Below are positions 16,851 to 25,888 of a stretch of 64,000 bases of DNA, one piece after another (the first letter of the stretch is position 1; every line of letters begins with the position of its first letter). The stretch comes from Actibacterium mucosum KCTC 23349. Its GTDB lineage: Bacteria; Pseudomonadota; Alphaproteobacteria; Rhodobacterales; Rhodobacteraceae. The DNA is taken from positions 62,001 through 126,000 of the forward strand of contig NZ_JFKE01000006.1 in assembly GCF_000647975.1 (NCBI RefSeq), written 5' to 3'. The notes beneath the pieces were generated by a model. That model did not search any database, was not told the origin of the DNA, and saw only the letters and a list, made by a program, of their open reading frames with translations. A program made the translations under genes and the position numbers.

Positions 16851-16858
16851 ACACCACC

Positions 16859-16878
16859 GCACGCCCGCAAGGGCGTGC
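16859..16878. terminator. Strong hairpin between two convergent genes
   Basis: GCACGCCC (16859-16866) pairs perfectly with GGGCGTGC (16871-16878) around GCAA. It follows the SDR stop by 8 bases. No T-run follows, so it could act as a weak bidirectional terminator or an RNA 3'-end stabiliser. Confidence 0.5.
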
Positions 16879-16940
16879 CACGCCCAACGCCGGGCAAGCG
16901 GCTTCGCCGCGCTGTTCCGGGGGCGGGAGCCCCTTGCGGC

Positions 16941-17927
16941 CTAGATCAGACCTTTCTGCTGGAACAATACCTTCAGGTCGGTTTCGGGCCGGGCGCCAAA
17001 ATGGCTGATCACCTCGGCCGCCGCGGCATTGCCCATGGCGCCGCAGATCGCCAGTTCTTGCCCTGTGGCATAGCCGTACAGGAACCCTGCGGCGAACTGG
17101 TCGCCCGCCCCCGTCGCATCCACCGGCACCACCTTGTTGACAGGGACCGAGACCTGCTCGTCCCCTTTCACCAGAACCACGTCATCGCCCGACCGGGTGC
17201 AGACAATCAGCCCGCTATCGGCCGCCGCCTGCTCCAACGCGCTGCTCAGATCGGTCTGATACAGCGATTCCCATTCGTGGCTGTTGCCAATCACGTAATC
17301 CAGCTCGCGCACCAGGCGGCGGAAATCGTCGCGGTGGCGGTCCACGCAGAACGGATCGCTCAGCGCGATCCCGGTTTTGCCGCCCGCATCGCGGCACACT
17401 TTTACTGCGCGCTCGAACGCCTCTTTGCCTTTGGGCTTGTCGTAAAGATAACCCTCTAGGAACAGGATCTCGGCCTGCCCGGCCACGTCATCGGCCACGT
17501 CTTCCGGGCCCAGCTCGGCCGAGATGCCCAGATACGTGTTCATCGACCGCTCGCCATCGGGCGACACAAAGATCATCGACCGCGAGGTCGGCAGCTCGCC
17601 ACCCGGCACCGGCGGGTTCACAAAATCCGTGCCGCCCACCGCCATCTCGCGGGCATAAAACTGGCCCAGCGCGTCGTCATGCACCCGGCCGATAAACCCG
17701 GTCTTCAGCCCCAGATTGCCCAACCCCGCCAGCGTGTTGGCAACCGAGCCGCCGGGCGCCTGCGTGCGGTCCTTCATCGCGCCATACAGCATCTCGCCGC
17801 GCTCGCGCTCGACCAGCTGCATGATGCCTTTCTGGATGCCCATCAGCTCCAGGAAGCTGTCATCGGACTGGGTCAACACGTCGACAATGGCGTTGCCGAT
17901 ACCGACAACCTGATAGGTTTTGCTCAC
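16941..17927 (-). CDS. Adenosine kinase (PfkB family)
   Basis: A 328-residue PfkB-type sugar kinase. N-terminal GIGNAIVDVLTQSDD, substrate region APGGSVANTLAGLGNLG, and the C-terminal catalytic anion-hole motif VDATGAGDQFAAGFLYG with its catalytic Asp. Alphaproteobacterial proteins of this pattern phosphorylate adenosine to AMP for purine salvage. It starts with GTG at 17927, and this GTGA overlaps the nth stop by four bases, so the two are coupled. Confidence 0.92.
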   Translation of the reverse strand: MSKTYQVVGIGNAIVDVLTQSDDSFLELMGIQKGIMQLVERERGEMLYGAMKDRTQAPGGSVANTLAGLGNLGLKTGFIGRVHDDALGQFYAREMAVGGTDFVNPPVPGGELPTSRSMIFVSPDGERSMNTYLGISAELGPEDVADDVAGQAEILFLEGYLYDKPKGKEAFERAVKVCRDAGGKTGIALSDPFCVDRHRDDFRRLVRELDYVIGNSHEWESLYQTDLSSALEQAAADSGLIVCTRSGDDVVLVKGDEQVSVPVNKVVPVDATGAGDQFAAGFLYGYATGQELAICGAMGNAAAAEVISHFGARPETDLKVLFQQKGLI

Positions 17928-18568
17928 GGGGTCTTCTCCTCGAACGGGCAGAGATTTCGGATGATGCACGCATTGCACAACGGCTTGCGCGCCTTGCAGG
18001 TATAGCGGCCATGCAGGATCAGCCAGTGATGCGCGTGCTGCTGAAACTCGACCGGAATGTTGTCTTCGATGGCGCGTTCCACCGCCACCACGTCCTTGCC
18101 CGGCGCAATGCCGGTGCGGTTGCCAACGCGAAAGATATGGGTGTCGACCGCCTGCGCGGGGTGTTTGAACCACATGTTCAGCACCACGTTGGCGGTTTTG
18201 CGCCCCACACCCGGCAGCGCCTCAAGCGCGGCGCGCGATGACGGCACCTGACCCAGATATTGTTCCGAAAGGATGCGGCTGAGCTTGATGACATTCTTGG
18301 CCTTCTGGCGATAAAGCCCGATGGTCTTGATATGCTCGATCAGCCCCTCTTCGCCCAGCGCCAGCATCTTGTCGGGCGTGTCGGCGATCTGAAACAGCGC
18401 CCGCGTGGCCTTGTTCACGCCCACGTCAGTGGCCTGCGCCGACAGCGCCACCGCCACCACAAGGGTGAAGGCATTCACATGCTCCAACTCGCCCTTTGGT
18501 TCGGCCTCTTGCGCCTGAAAGCGCGAAAAGATCTCGTGGATCGTATGATATCCAAGCTGCTTTGCCAT
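17924..18568 (-). CDS. nth: Endonuclease III (DNA glycosylase/AP lyase)
   Basis: A 214-residue Nth protein. The helix-hairpin-helix motif LPGVGRKTANVVLN carries the catalytic Lys, VDTHIFRVGNR carries the catalytic Asp, and the [4Fe-4S] cluster ligands are the C-x6-C-x2-C-x5-C pattern in the C-terminal CKARKPLCNACIIRNLC. It excises oxidised pyrimidines in base excision repair. The ATG at 18568 gives MAKQLGYHTIHEIF, the family start; an upstream extension in the same frame was rejected. Confidence 0.95.
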   Translation of the reverse strand: MAKQLGYHTIHEIFSRFQAQEAEPKGELEHVNAFTLVVAVALSAQATDVGVNKATRALFQIADTPDKMLALGEEGLIEHIKTIGLYRQKAKNVIKLSRILSEQYLGQVPSSRAALEALPGVGRKTANVVLNMWFKHPAQAVDTHIFRVGNRTGIAPGKDVVAVERAIEDNIPVEFQQHAHHWLILHGRYTCKARKPLCNACIIRNLCPFEEKTP

Positions 18569-18710
18569 ACAGGGGGATATGCCCGCTTGACGCTGCGTGG
18601 ACAAGGGGGGTTGGGCCCGGCGATCCACCCCGGTTCACATTCAATGCGCAAGAAACGGTTCGTTTGTGGCAGCGGGCGCGGCTAGGTTGGGGATCAATCG
18701 GAGGCTCGAC

Positions 18711-19568
18711 ATGAACGCAGAACCAAATCTGGAACAAGGTTACCATTATCAGGTTATCCGCCGCGCGATCGAAGCGATCGACAACGCCGGTGGTGCGCCC
18801 CTGTCGCTGGAGGCACTGGCCACCGACGTGTCAATGAGCCCTGCACATTTCCAGCGCGTGTTCAGTCAATGGGCAGGCGTGTCGCCCAAACGGCTGCAGC
18901 AATACCTGACGCTGGGCCATGCCAAGGCGCTGCTGGATGACCGGTTCACCACGCTGGACACTGCTTATCAGACCGGCCTGTCCAGCCCCGGCCGCCTGCA
19001 CGACCTGTTCATGAAATGGGAGGCGATGAGCCCAGGCGAATACGCCCGGCAAGGTGCCGGGCTGACGATCCGCTGGGGCTGGTTCGAAAGCCCCTTTGGC
19101 CCGGCCCTGGTGATGGGCACCGACAAGGGGATTTGCGGTATCGGGTTTGCCGCCGAAACCGGGGCCGAAGCCACGATGACGGATCTGACCGGTCGCTGGC
19201 CAAAGGCCAAATTTGTCGAGGATGTCGCGTTTCTGCGCCCCATGGCGCGGGCGGCTTTTGGCGAAACCACCGATGCGCCGCGGCTGTACCTGATCGGCGC
19301 GCCGTTTCAGCTGAAAGTGTGGGAGGCGCTGTTGCGCATCCCCACCGGGCACGTGACCACCTATTCCGAGATCGCCACCACCGTGGGCCACCCCAAGGCG
19401 ATGCGCGCCGTGGGCACCGCAGTGGGCCGCAACCCGGTCAGCTTTCTGATCCCCTGTCACCGGGCGTTGCGCAAGTCCGGCGGCCTTGGCGGCTATCACT
19501 GGGGCCTGCCGGTAAAGCGCGCGATGTTGGCATGGGAAGCTGCCCAAGCGGATGCCAAGGCCAGCTGA
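18711..19568 (+). CDS. Ada-like methylated-DNA--protein-cysteine methyltransferase with AraC domain
   Basis: A 285-residue bifunctional protein. Residues about 10-100 are an AraC-type HTH (LSLEALATDVSMSPAHFQRVF, then SPGRLHDLFMKWEAMSPGEY). The C-terminal half is an O6-alkylguanine-DNA methyltransferase with the active-site Cys in IPCHRALRKSGGLGGYHWG and VWEALLRIPTGHVTTYSEIA before it. It lacks the N-terminal Cys-rich phosphotriester domain of E. coli Ada. GGAGG precedes the ATG at 18711. It probably repairs alkylated bases and may regulate repair genes; it is divergent from nth. Confidence 0.93.
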   Translation: MNAEPNLEQGYHYQVIRRAIEAIDNAGGAPLSLEALATDVSMSPAHFQRVFSQWAGVSPKRLQQYLTLGHAKALLDDRFTTLDTAYQTGLSSPGRLHDLFMKWEAMSPGEYARQGAGLTIRWGWFESPFGPALVMGTDKGICGIGFAAETGAEATMTDLTGRWPKAKFVEDVAFLRPMARAAFGETTDAPRLYLIGAPFQLKVWEALLRIPTGHVTTYSEIATTVGHPKAMRAVGTAVGRNPVSFLIPCHRALRKSGGLGGYHWGLPVKRAMLAWEAAQADAKAS

Positions 19569-19682
19569 CAAATCGGCGGTTTGCCGCCCGACGCCGGTTT
19601 TTCCCCTTGGGTTGACCCTTGCCGCGCCTTTACTATGCAAGGGAACGGTTCGGGAAAGGACCCAAGAAAGAGGCGCAAACAT

Positions 19683-20327
19683 ATGCGAGCGAAGATCACC
19701 TGCCTGGCCATGGCCGGGCTTTTGGGCTTAACAGCCTGTACGGAACCATCGGAATTCTCCAGCGACCCGAACAAGCGCACCAAGGAAGGTGCGGCAGTGG
19801 GCGCGGCGCTGGGCGCGATTGCCGGCGCCATCGTTGGCAACGACGCCGAGGACATCCTGATCGGCGCTGCCATCGGGGCCGGTGGCGGTGCATTGGTCGG
19901 CGCGGATCTGGACCGGCAGGCACGAGAGCTGCAGGCCAGCCTTGGCAACCAGGTGGTGGTACGGCGCGTCGGTGACGAGTTGATCGTGACCATGCCGCAG
20001 GACATCCTGTTCGCCTTCGACAGCGCGCAGGTCAGCCCGGGGCTGACATCCGATCTTAAGATTTTGGCCGCAAGTCTAAACAATTATGCCGACACAACGG
20101 TAGAAGTGATTGGTCATACCGACAGCGACGGCGAGGCCGGTTATAACCAGCGCCTGTCTTCGGAGCGGGCGCAAAGCGTTGCGTCGATCCTGATCTCTGA
20201 GGGTGTTGCGCCCAACCGTATCCGGGCCTTTGGTCGTGGTGAAGATGAACCGGTGGCCACGAACCAAACCGCCGAAGGGCGTGCGCAGAACCGGCGGGTG
20301 GACATTGTGATCAGGCCGCGGGGGTGA
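19683..20327 (+). CDS. OmpA/Pal-family outer-membrane lipoprotein with glycine-zipper region
   Basis: A 214-residue lipoprotein. The lipobox is GLTAC, with Cys at residue 19. Residues about 37-80 hold glycine zippers (GAAVGAALGAIAGAIVG and IGAAIGAGGGALVGA). The C-terminal OmpA-like peptidoglycan-binding domain spans about 100-210: VEVIGHTDSDGEAGYNQRLS, then RAQSVASILISEGV and RAQNRRVDIVI. It anchors the outer membrane to peptidoglycan; the YiaD-like proteins have this architecture. Confidence 0.92.
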   Translation: MRAKITCLAMAGLLGLTACTEPSEFSSDPNKRTKEGAAVGAALGAIAGAIVGNDAEDILIGAAIGAGGGALVGADLDRQARELQASLGNQVVVRRVGDELIVTMPQDILFAFDSAQVSPGLTSDLKILAASLNNYADTTVEVIGHTDSDGEAGYNQRLSSERAQSVASILISEGVAPNRIRAFGRGEDEPVATNQTAEGRAQNRRVDIVIRPRG

Positions 20328-20349
20328 CGGTTGCTCCTGCCCCGGCAAT

Positions 20350-21165
20350 GTGGTCAGATTGACAGACCAGATTGCCAAGGGGGCGGATGTGCCGTTTCAA
20401 CCTGTTCAACCGGAAAAACTGGCGGGCGCCGTGGTGCGCCAGGTCGAGTTGCTGATCCTGCAGGGTATCTTGCGCCCGGGCGAGCGGTTGCCGTCCGAGC
20501 GCGAGCTTTCGGACCGTCTGGGCGTGTCGCGCCCCAGCCTGCGCGAGGCCGTGGCCGAGTTGCAGGATCGCGGCCTTCTGGTCAGCCGCGCGGGCGCCGG
20601 CATCTTTGTGGCCGACGTTCTGGGATCCGCCTTTTCAGACGCGCTGGTCAGCCTGTTTGCCAAGCATGACGCCGCACTGTTCGACTATATCTCGTTCCGC
20701 CGCGACATGGAGAGCCTGGCGGCCGAACGCGCCGCCACGCAGGCTTCGGACACGGATTTGGCCGTGATTCAAGCGGTTTACGACAAGATGGAAACCGCCC
20801 ACACCAAGCGCAACCCCAAGGACGAGGCGTGGCTGGATGCCGAGTTTCACATGGCCATCATCGAGGCCAGCCACAATGTCATCATGCTGCACATGATGCG
20901 GTCGATGTTCGAATTGCTGCGCGAGGGCGTGTTCTATAACCGCCAGATGATGTTCAAACAGCGCACCAATCGCGACGACCTGTTGGCCCAACACCGCGCC
21001 ATCAACGAGGCGCTGCAGGCCCGCGATCCGGCGGCGGCGCGCAAGGCGGTGGCGGCGCATCTGAGCTATGTCGAGGCGTCGCTGAAGAACCAGCAGGCGG
21101 CTGACCGCAACGAAGAGGTTGCGAAGCTGCGGCTGGAGCACGAGGCGGCGCGCAAACAGCCTTAA
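20350..21165 (+). CDS. FadR/GntR-type (FCD domain) transcriptional regulator
   Basis: A 271-residue GntR regulator with the winged-helix region LQGILRPGERLPSERELSDRLGVS and SRPSLREAVAELQDRGLL, then a helical FCD ligand domain with metal-type His residues in DAEFHMAIIEASHN, HMMRSMFELL and QHRAINEALQARD. It resembles PdhR/LldR-type regulators of organic acid use, but the effector cannot be assigned. It starts with GTG at 20350; a TTG four codons downstream is an alternative. The gene follows the OmpA lipoprotein gene by 22 bases. Confidence 0.9.
   Translation: MVRLTDQIAKGADVPFQPVQPEKLAGAVVRQVELLILQGILRPGERLPSERELSDRLGVSRPSLREAVAELQDRGLLVSRAGAGIFVADVLGSAFSDALVSLFAKHDAALFDYISFRRDMESLAAERAATQASDTDLAVIQAVYDKMETAHTKRNPKDEAWLDAEFHMAIIEASHNVIMLHMMRSMFELLREGVFYNRQMMFKQRTNRDDLLAQHRAINEALQARDPAAARKAVAAHLSYVEASLKNQQAADRNEEVAKLRLEHEAARKQP
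20351..20369. promoter_or_regulatory. Palindrome over the FadR-type regulator start
   Basis: TGGTC and GACCA form perfect arms around nine bases. TGGTC/GACCA half-sites occur in operators of the FadR subfamily, although the usual spacer is about one base. It could be an autoregulatory site or chance. Confidence 0.3.
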
Positions 21166-21250
21166 CCAAGACGCAACGGAAATTGGCGCGCTCAGTTGAC
21201 CGCGCCTGTCTTAACGTTCCGACAACCTTCGGCAAAGTTTAACGCGGACA

Positions 21251-21280
21251 TTAAAAAACCCGGGTCGCGAAACCCGGGTT
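21251..21280 (-). terminator. Intrinsic terminator of the atp F0 operon
   Basis: On the minus strand AACCCGGG pairs with CCCGGGTT (21257-21264 with 21273-21280) around an eight-base loop, and a run of six T (21258-21253) follows. It lies 27 bases past the atpF stop. On the plus strand it could also stop transcription from the FadR-type gene. Confidence 0.8.
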
Positions 21281-21306
21281 CTTTAAACTTTCAAAGACGC
21301 CAGTGC

Positions 21307-21861
21307 TTAGTGCAGCTTGGCTTCGACCTCGGCGATGGCCGCATCGATCAGCTTGTTGCCAGCCGCTGCGTTCATCTGCTTGGCGATCACGTCGCCGGCG
21401 GCGGTGACAGCCACGGTGACAGCCGTGTCGCGGACCTCTTTCACAGCGGACGCTTCGGCCGAAGCGATCTGATCCTCGGCCGCGGCCAGACGGCGCGCGA
21501 TCGACTCCTGCAGATCCACCTTGGCTTGCTCAGCCGCTTGCTTGGCCTCTTCCTTGGCATGGGCAACGATACGGTCGGCCTGCTCGGCAACCTCTTGCTG
21601 CTTGCGCTCGTAGCTGGCCAGCAGCGTCTGCGCCTCTTCGCGCAGGGCGCGGGCTTCGTCCAGGTCGGACTTGATCTCGTCAGCGCGCTTGTCCAGCATC
21701 CCGCCAATCATGCCGGGCACCTTGAAGTAGACCAGCACGGCGATGAACAGGATGAAGGCAATCAGCACGACAAAGTCGGTATTGCCCAGCGAGAAGAACG
21801 GACCCGACGCCGCAAACGCGGGGCTGGCCATCAGGGCAAAGAGAACGGAAAGCTTTTTCAT
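21307..21861 (-). CDS. atpF: F0F1 ATP synthase subunit B
   Basis: A 184-residue b-type stator subunit with a membrane segment near residues 28-50 ([19 protein letters not shown]) and a long charged coiled coil ([20 protein letters not shown] onwards). It links F1 to the membrane part together with B'. The first 18 residues look like a cleavable or membrane leader ([14 protein letters not shown]). The ATG at 21861 is chosen over a GTG at 21870 that overlaps the B' stop; either would be coupled. It is last in the order I-A-C-B'-B. Confidence 0.93.
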   Translation of the reverse strand: MKKLSVLFALMASPAFAASGPFFSLGNTDFVVLIAFILFIAVLVYFKVPGMIGGMLDKRADEIKSDLDEARALREEAQTLLASYERKQQEVAEQADRIVAHAKEEAKQAAEQAKVDLQESIARRLAAAEDQIASAEASAVKEVRDTAVTVAVTAAGDVIAKQMNAAAGNKLIDAAIAEVEAKLH

Positions 21862-21866
21862 GTCCT

Positions 21867-22418
21867 TCACCCTTTCAGCTGTGCGTCGATGGCGGCGGCA
21901 AGCGCGGCCTCGTCGGCGTTTTGGCCCAGCGCCGAAACGATTTCGGCGGCGGTGTCTTTGGCCACGGCGGCAATGCTGTCCTTGGCGCCTTCGCGGATCA
22001 CCGCGATGGCCTTTTCGGATTCAGCAGCCTTGGCGGCAATTTCGGCATCCGCCTTGGCGGTGGCCTCGTCCAGCTCTGCCTGAATCTCGGCCTTGGTTTC
22101 GGCCACGATCTTGGCGGCCTCGGCCTTGGCGTCAGCCAGCGCTTTGTTATAGGCCTCTTCGGCCTCAACAGCTTGTTGTTTCAGCTCTTCGGCAGCGGCG
22201 AGATCCTTGGTGATCGCGCCCTGACGTTCAGCCAGAACCGACGCAATACGCGGCAGGGCCACGCGGGACAGGATCAAGAAGATCGCCACAAGGGCAATCA
22301 CCAGCCAGAAGATCTGGTTGCCATAGGTCGCAAAGTCGAGCTGCGGCATGCCAGCGGATTCCGCTGCATGGGCCGCGTCGGCCGCGCCGTGGGCGTCTTT
22401 GGGTGCGTCAGTAGCCAT
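21867..22418 (-). CDS. F0F1 ATP synthase subunit B'
   Basis: A 183-residue second b-type subunit, as found in alphaproteobacteria and phototrophs. A leading Ala-rich segment is followed by a membrane helix [21 protein letters not shown] (about residues 33-53) and a coiled coil rich in Ala, Glu and Lys. It pairs with AtpF as a heterodimeric stator. The downstream atpF start lies within a few bases. Confidence 0.93.
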   Translation of the reverse strand: MATDAPKDAHGAADAAHAAESAGMPQLDFATYGNQIFWLVIALVAIFLILSRVALPRIASVLAERQGAITKDLAAAEELKQQAVEAEEAYNKALADAKAEAAKIVAETKAEIQAELDEATAKADAEIAAKAAESEKAIAVIREGAKDSIAAVAKDTAAEIVSALGQNADEAALAAAIDAQLKG

Positions 22419-22495
22419 GTCGTCCTCCAGGAACCGGGGTTACACCGGGAAGGCGGCGCGCGCCCACCCGGCCGTAAGGATCGGTTATTGGAAGC

Positions 22496-22720
22496 TTAAA
22501 CGGCGAACATCAGCAGCAGAGCAACCAGGAATGCGAAGATGCCCAGAGCTTCTGCAAATGCGATACCGATGAACAGGGTCGCGGTTTGGCCGCCAGCGGC
22601 CGAAGGGTTGCGCAGTGCGCCCGACAGGAAGTTGCCGGCCACGTTGCCCACACCGATAGCTGCGGCGCCCGAGCCGATTGCTGCCAGGCCTGCGCCGATA
22701 TGTGCGAGATCGCCTTCCAT
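22496..22720 (-). CDS. atpE: F0F1 ATP synthase subunit C
   Basis: A 74-residue hairpin of two membrane helices: [21 protein letters not shown] and [26 protein letters not shown]. The ion-binding carboxylate is the Glu in AFAEALGIF; the polar loop is RNPSA. It forms the rotating ring of F0. The gene lies between atpB and the B' gene. Confidence 0.97.
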   Translation of the reverse strand: MEGDLAHIGAGLAAIGSGAAAIGVGNVAGNFLSGALRNPSAAGGQTATLFIGIAFAEALGIFAFLVALLLMFAV

Positions 22721-22772
22721 TGTGAATTCTCCTTACGGTTGGAAGATAAGATAAGTGTTGTTTGCGGGGACC

Positions 22773-23531
22773 TTAGTGGCTGGGATGCAGCGCATCGTGC
22801 AGATACACGCAGGTCAGGATGGTGAACACGTAGGCCTGGATGAAGGCCACGAGAACTTCGAGCCCGTACATCGCGGTGATGGCGACAATGGCCAGCGGCG
22901 ACACGGCGGCGATGGCGGCAAAGCCGGCGAACACCTTGATCACCGCGTGGCCGGCCATGATGTTACCGGCAAGACGGATGCAGTGGCTGACGGGGCGCAC
23001 GAAATACGAGATCAGCTCGATAATCGCCAGGATCGGGCGCAGCGGCAGGGGCGCCGAGCTGACCCAGAAGAGGCCCAGGAACTTGGCGCCGTGCAGCACG
23101 AAACCGGTGATGGTGACGGTCAGGAACACCGCCAGCGCCAGCACCGCGGTCACGGCGAAATGCGAGGTGGTGGTAAACGACATCGGCAGAAGGCCAAGGA
23201 AGTTGGCCATCACGATGAACATGAACAGCGTCATGATATAGGGGAAGAACTTGACCGCGTCTTTGCCAGCGACGTCTTCGACCATCTTGTAGATAAAGAG
23301 ATAGGCCATCTCGGCGATCGACTGACCGCGCGAGGGGATCATGGCGCGGCTTTTGGTGCCGACAACCAGCAGGGCGAACACGGCAACAACGGCCAGCGCC
23401 ATCCACAGCGTCACGTTGGTGATGGTGAACAGCCCCACATCAGTGCCGCCGCCAAACAGCGGTTTCACGATGAACTGGTCCATCGGGTGGAAAACCAGCC
23501 CGCCTTCGTCGCCATGTGCATCAGATGCCAC
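22773..23531 (-). CDS. atpB: F0F1 ATP synthase subunit A
   Basis: A 252-residue membrane protein with about five to six helices. The essential Arg lies in [22 protein letters not shown], and [21 protein letters not shown] is the typical middle helix. It forms the proton half-channels next to the c-ring. Its start is 3 bases after the AtpI stop, so the genes are coupled. Confidence 0.97.
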   Translation of the reverse strand: MASDAHGDEGGLVFHPMDQFIVKPLFGGGTDVGLFTITNVTLWMALAVVAVFALLVVGTKSRAMIPSRGQSIAEMAYLFIYKMVEDVAGKDAVKFFPYIMTLFMFIVMANFLGLLPMSFTTTSHFAVTAVLALAVFLTVTITGFVLHGAKFLGLFWVSSAPLPLRPILAIIELISYFVRPVSHCIRLAGNIMAGHAVIKVFAGFAAIAAVSPLAIVAITAMYGLEVLVAFIQAYVFTILTCVYLHDALHPSH

Positions 23532-23534
23532 GTC

Positions 23535-23864
23535 TCAGCCCTCTTCGTCTTTGTCGGCCGCGGCCGAATTCGTGTTTTGGATCTCTTTGGCGGTGCGCAT
23601 CATCGTCTGCACGCCGGCCGCGAAACCCAGCAATATGAACAGCACCATCAGGAAAGGACGCGTACCAAAAAGGGCGTCCAGCCCGTATCCGATGCCAAAG
23701 CCGATCCCCAGACCGGCCACAAGCTCTATCACCATCCGCCAGGCCATCTGGGCCTGAGAATAATGTTCCTCCTGGTGCGGTTTCGCGGGCTGAGTGGCCT
23801 GTTTGGCCGCCTCGATCCGGGCTTCGAGCGCCTTGAGCTGCTCTTGTTTCCCGTTCTCTGCCAT
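23535..23864 (-). CDS. AtpZ/AtpI-type ATP synthase accessory protein
   Basis: A 109-residue protein with a charged N-terminus, two membrane helices (VIELVAGLGIGFGIGYGLDALF and PFLMVLFILLGFAAGVQTMMR) and a short acidic tail. This is the form that heads F0 operons in alphaproteobacteria and is thought to help ring assembly or ion supply. The ATG at 23864 (MAENGKQEQ) is chosen over an upstream in-frame start. Confidence 0.88.
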   Translation of the reverse strand: MAENGKQEQLKALEARIEAAKQATQPAKPHQEEHYSQAQMAWRMVIELVAGLGIGFGIGYGLDALFGTRPFLMVLFILLGFAAGVQTMMRTAKEIQNTNSAAADKDEEG

Positions 23865-24177
23865 GCGCGAAATGCCCCCTTGGACTTTCGGCGGCAACCT
23901 AGGAAGGGTGGGCGCATGAGTCAAGCGGATGGAGGTGGAAATCCTCCGGCCTCAAGTCACTGATATTATTTAGGTTTCCCATTGGTGCGGCAGGATGCCC
24001 ACGGACCTGCACACGCCCCGGCGGGCAAATGCGGCCCAGTTACCATATTCAACCAATCGGTTGATGATTGCGCGGCGTCTGTTCCGCTGCGCGCCCCGCA
24101 TTCCACGGACGGCACGTGAAAAATCGTATCTGCCGCGCTGAGAGGGCGACAGGAAGGACACGCGTCGTTCCGGTTTC
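23865..24177. other. Spacer upstream of the atp operon, no gene recognised
   Basis: These 313 bases hold the promoter region of the atp operon and the 3' flank of the DMT gene. A minus-strand frame ending at 23966-23970 (…GILPHQWET) is open but resembles nothing I recognise and lacks a convincing start. Confidence 0.4.
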
Positions 24178-25077
24178 TCAGCGCACCGGGGGCACATTGC
24201 GGTGCCCCCGCAGCAGCGCCGACAAGCGGCCGTCCACAAACAACAAGCCCAGCAGAATGATGCCCATACCGACCAACTGCGGCAGGCTCACGTCCTCGGA
24301 CAAAAGGTAAGCGCCCAGCAGCACCGCCGATACCGGCGCGATCAGCGTGATGGTCGACGCGGTAGTGCCCCCCACGCGAGGGATCAACCAGAAAAGCAGG
24401 ATAAAGGCAGCGGCTGTCAGGATTGCGCCGATCACGAACAAGGCCACCCAGGTTTCGGCCCGGGTGATCACGGGCATGCCCTCGGACCCAAGCGCCACCG
24501 GCACCAGAAACGCAGTACCCAGCAACAGCGACCATGCCGTCAGTACCGTGCGGTCCATGCCATCGAAGCGGCGCATCAGGTTCAACGCGATGCCATAACA
24601 CAGCGGCGCGCCCATCGTGGCCAGCAGCGCCCAGGGATTTGACGGCCCCTGCCCTGCAAAGGCCGGCGAGACCAGCACGACGATCCCGGCAAAGCCCAGC
24701 GCCACGCCGATGGATTTCGTCCATGTCGCGCGCTCGCCACCCGGCCAGAACTGGCTGACAATCACCACCATGATCGGGGTCATGGCGTTGACGATACCGG
24801 CGGCGGACGAGGTGATGTATTGCTGCACATAAGGATACAGCGCCAGCGGGATTGCATATTGCACCAGCGCGAACACCGACATGGGCAACAGCAACACCGG
24901 CGGGATCCGCCACGACTTGCGCGCCAAGATCAGCCACAGCCAGCAGGCCAGCGCCCCAACCCCCACCCGGCCCAGCGCCACCGTCAGCGGCCCCAGTTCG
25001 CGCAGCAGCACGGCATTAAAATAGAAAGACGAGCCCCAGGCCATGCCCAGGGCAAAGATCAGCGCCCAGTTGAGCAT
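24178..25077 (-). CDS. EamA/DMT family transporter
   Basis: A 299-residue membrane protein with ten hydrophobic segments in two EamA repeats. The first begins LIFALGMAWGSSFYFNAVLLRELGP and contains YVQQYITSSAAGIVNAMTP; the second contains GGTTASTITLIAPVSAVLLGA. DMT exporters move small metabolites such as amino acids across the inner membrane; the substrate is unknown. Single gene. Confidence 0.92.
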   Translation of the reverse strand: MLNWALIFALGMAWGSSFYFNAVLLRELGPLTVALGRVGVGALACWLWLILARKSWRIPPVLLLPMSVFALVQYAIPLALYPYVQQYITSSAAGIVNAMTPIMVVIVSQFWPGGERATWTKSIGVALGFAGIVVLVSPAFAGQGPSNPWALLATMGAPLCYGIALNLMRRFDGMDRTVLTAWSLLLGTAFLVPVALGSEGMPVITRAETWVALFVIGAILTAAAFILLFWLIPRVGGTTASTITLIAPVSAVLLGAYLLSEDVSLPQLVGMGIILLGLLFVDGRLSALLRGHRNVPPVR

Positions 25078-25177
25078 TGCACCACCTGTGATCGGGTTTA
25101 CGGTGCGACCCTACTGTCAGACCTCACCTTCTGCCAATTCCATTTCCTGATATTTCGTATCAGCGAAGGGAATGGCC

Positions 25178-25888
25178 TTAGCACTCGGCGTCCGGTGCTA
25201 TACCGGCGCGGCGGCCAAGGGCCAGCCGCAGGTTGCGCCGGATCAGGTTGTTCCAGATCAGGCGGGGCAGCCCATGCAGAAAGTCGGCCATCGATCCCTT
25301 GCCCCCCGCCCCCAGCACCCGCAGGCTGACACTGGGCGGCACCGGTTTGAACCACGCACGAACATCCGCCGGCTGTCCCGCCTTCAGGCGTTGCAGCGCG
25401 CGGGCGGTGACGGTGGGGTTGTTCCAGTCGCTGGCATAGACAACACAGCCGTTGCGGTTGATCACGAAGACCGAGTTCGGGTAGCCGCCATAGGCGTCAT
25501 GGGCCTGCCCGTCGATGCCATCCACCAGCACGCGCCGGTTTTCGCCATCGCTCAACAAAGAGGCAGCGCAGGCGGCTTTGTCCCCCTGGGTCTGGTGCGC
25601 GGGGATCGAGGCGCCGGGATGGGCCTCGCGCACATAAAGCACGGCAAAGCTGATATCGGGGTGCTGCAGGTCAAGCCGGTCCATATGCGGCCGGCGGCCC
25701 TGGAACAACGGGCAGGTGATGCTGCCCATTTCCAGCACCAGAAACGTCCCGTCGAAATCCAGCAGGCGCGACCGGCCACCGCTGGCCAGATCCAGCGTGG
25801 CGTCGGGCGCCTTGGTGCCGGGCAGCGGGCCGCGAAAATGTGCGAGGTCATAGTCGGAGGCTTGGAACTTGGCGTAATTGTAGCTCAT
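25178..25888 (-). CDS. Deiodinase-like thioredoxin-fold protein
   Basis: A 236-residue soluble protein. The block MGSITCPLF at residues 54-62 followed by ISFAVLYVREAHPG near residues 79-92 is the pattern of iodothyronine deiodinases, in which the catalytic selenocysteine sits in GSxT-U-PP; here Cys59 holds that place. GGYPNSVFVINRNGCVVYASDWN near 134-156 is thioredoxin-like. Bacterial members have no known substrate; a peroxiredoxin-like or redox role is possible. Its start overlaps the stop of the upstream MarR gene by four bases, so they are co-transcribed. Confidence 0.8.
   Translation of the reverse strand: MSYNYAKFQASDYDLAHFRGPLPGTKAPDATLDLASGGRSRLLDFDGTFLVLEMGSITCPLFQGRRPHMDRLDLQHPDISFAVLYVREAHPGASIPAHQTQGDKAACAASLLSDGENRRVLVDGIDGQAHDAYGGYPNSVFVINRNGCVVYASDWNNPTVTARALQRLKAGQPADVRAWFKPVPPSVSLRVLGAGGKGSMADFLHGLPRLIWNNLIRRNLRLALGRRAGIAPDAEC

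Noticed and set aside
22755-23963. Plus-strand open frame of 402 codons opposite atpB and the AtpI-like gene
   Set aside because: The opposite strand carries well-conserved F0 genes; the plus translation is His/Gln-rich and unlike any protein.
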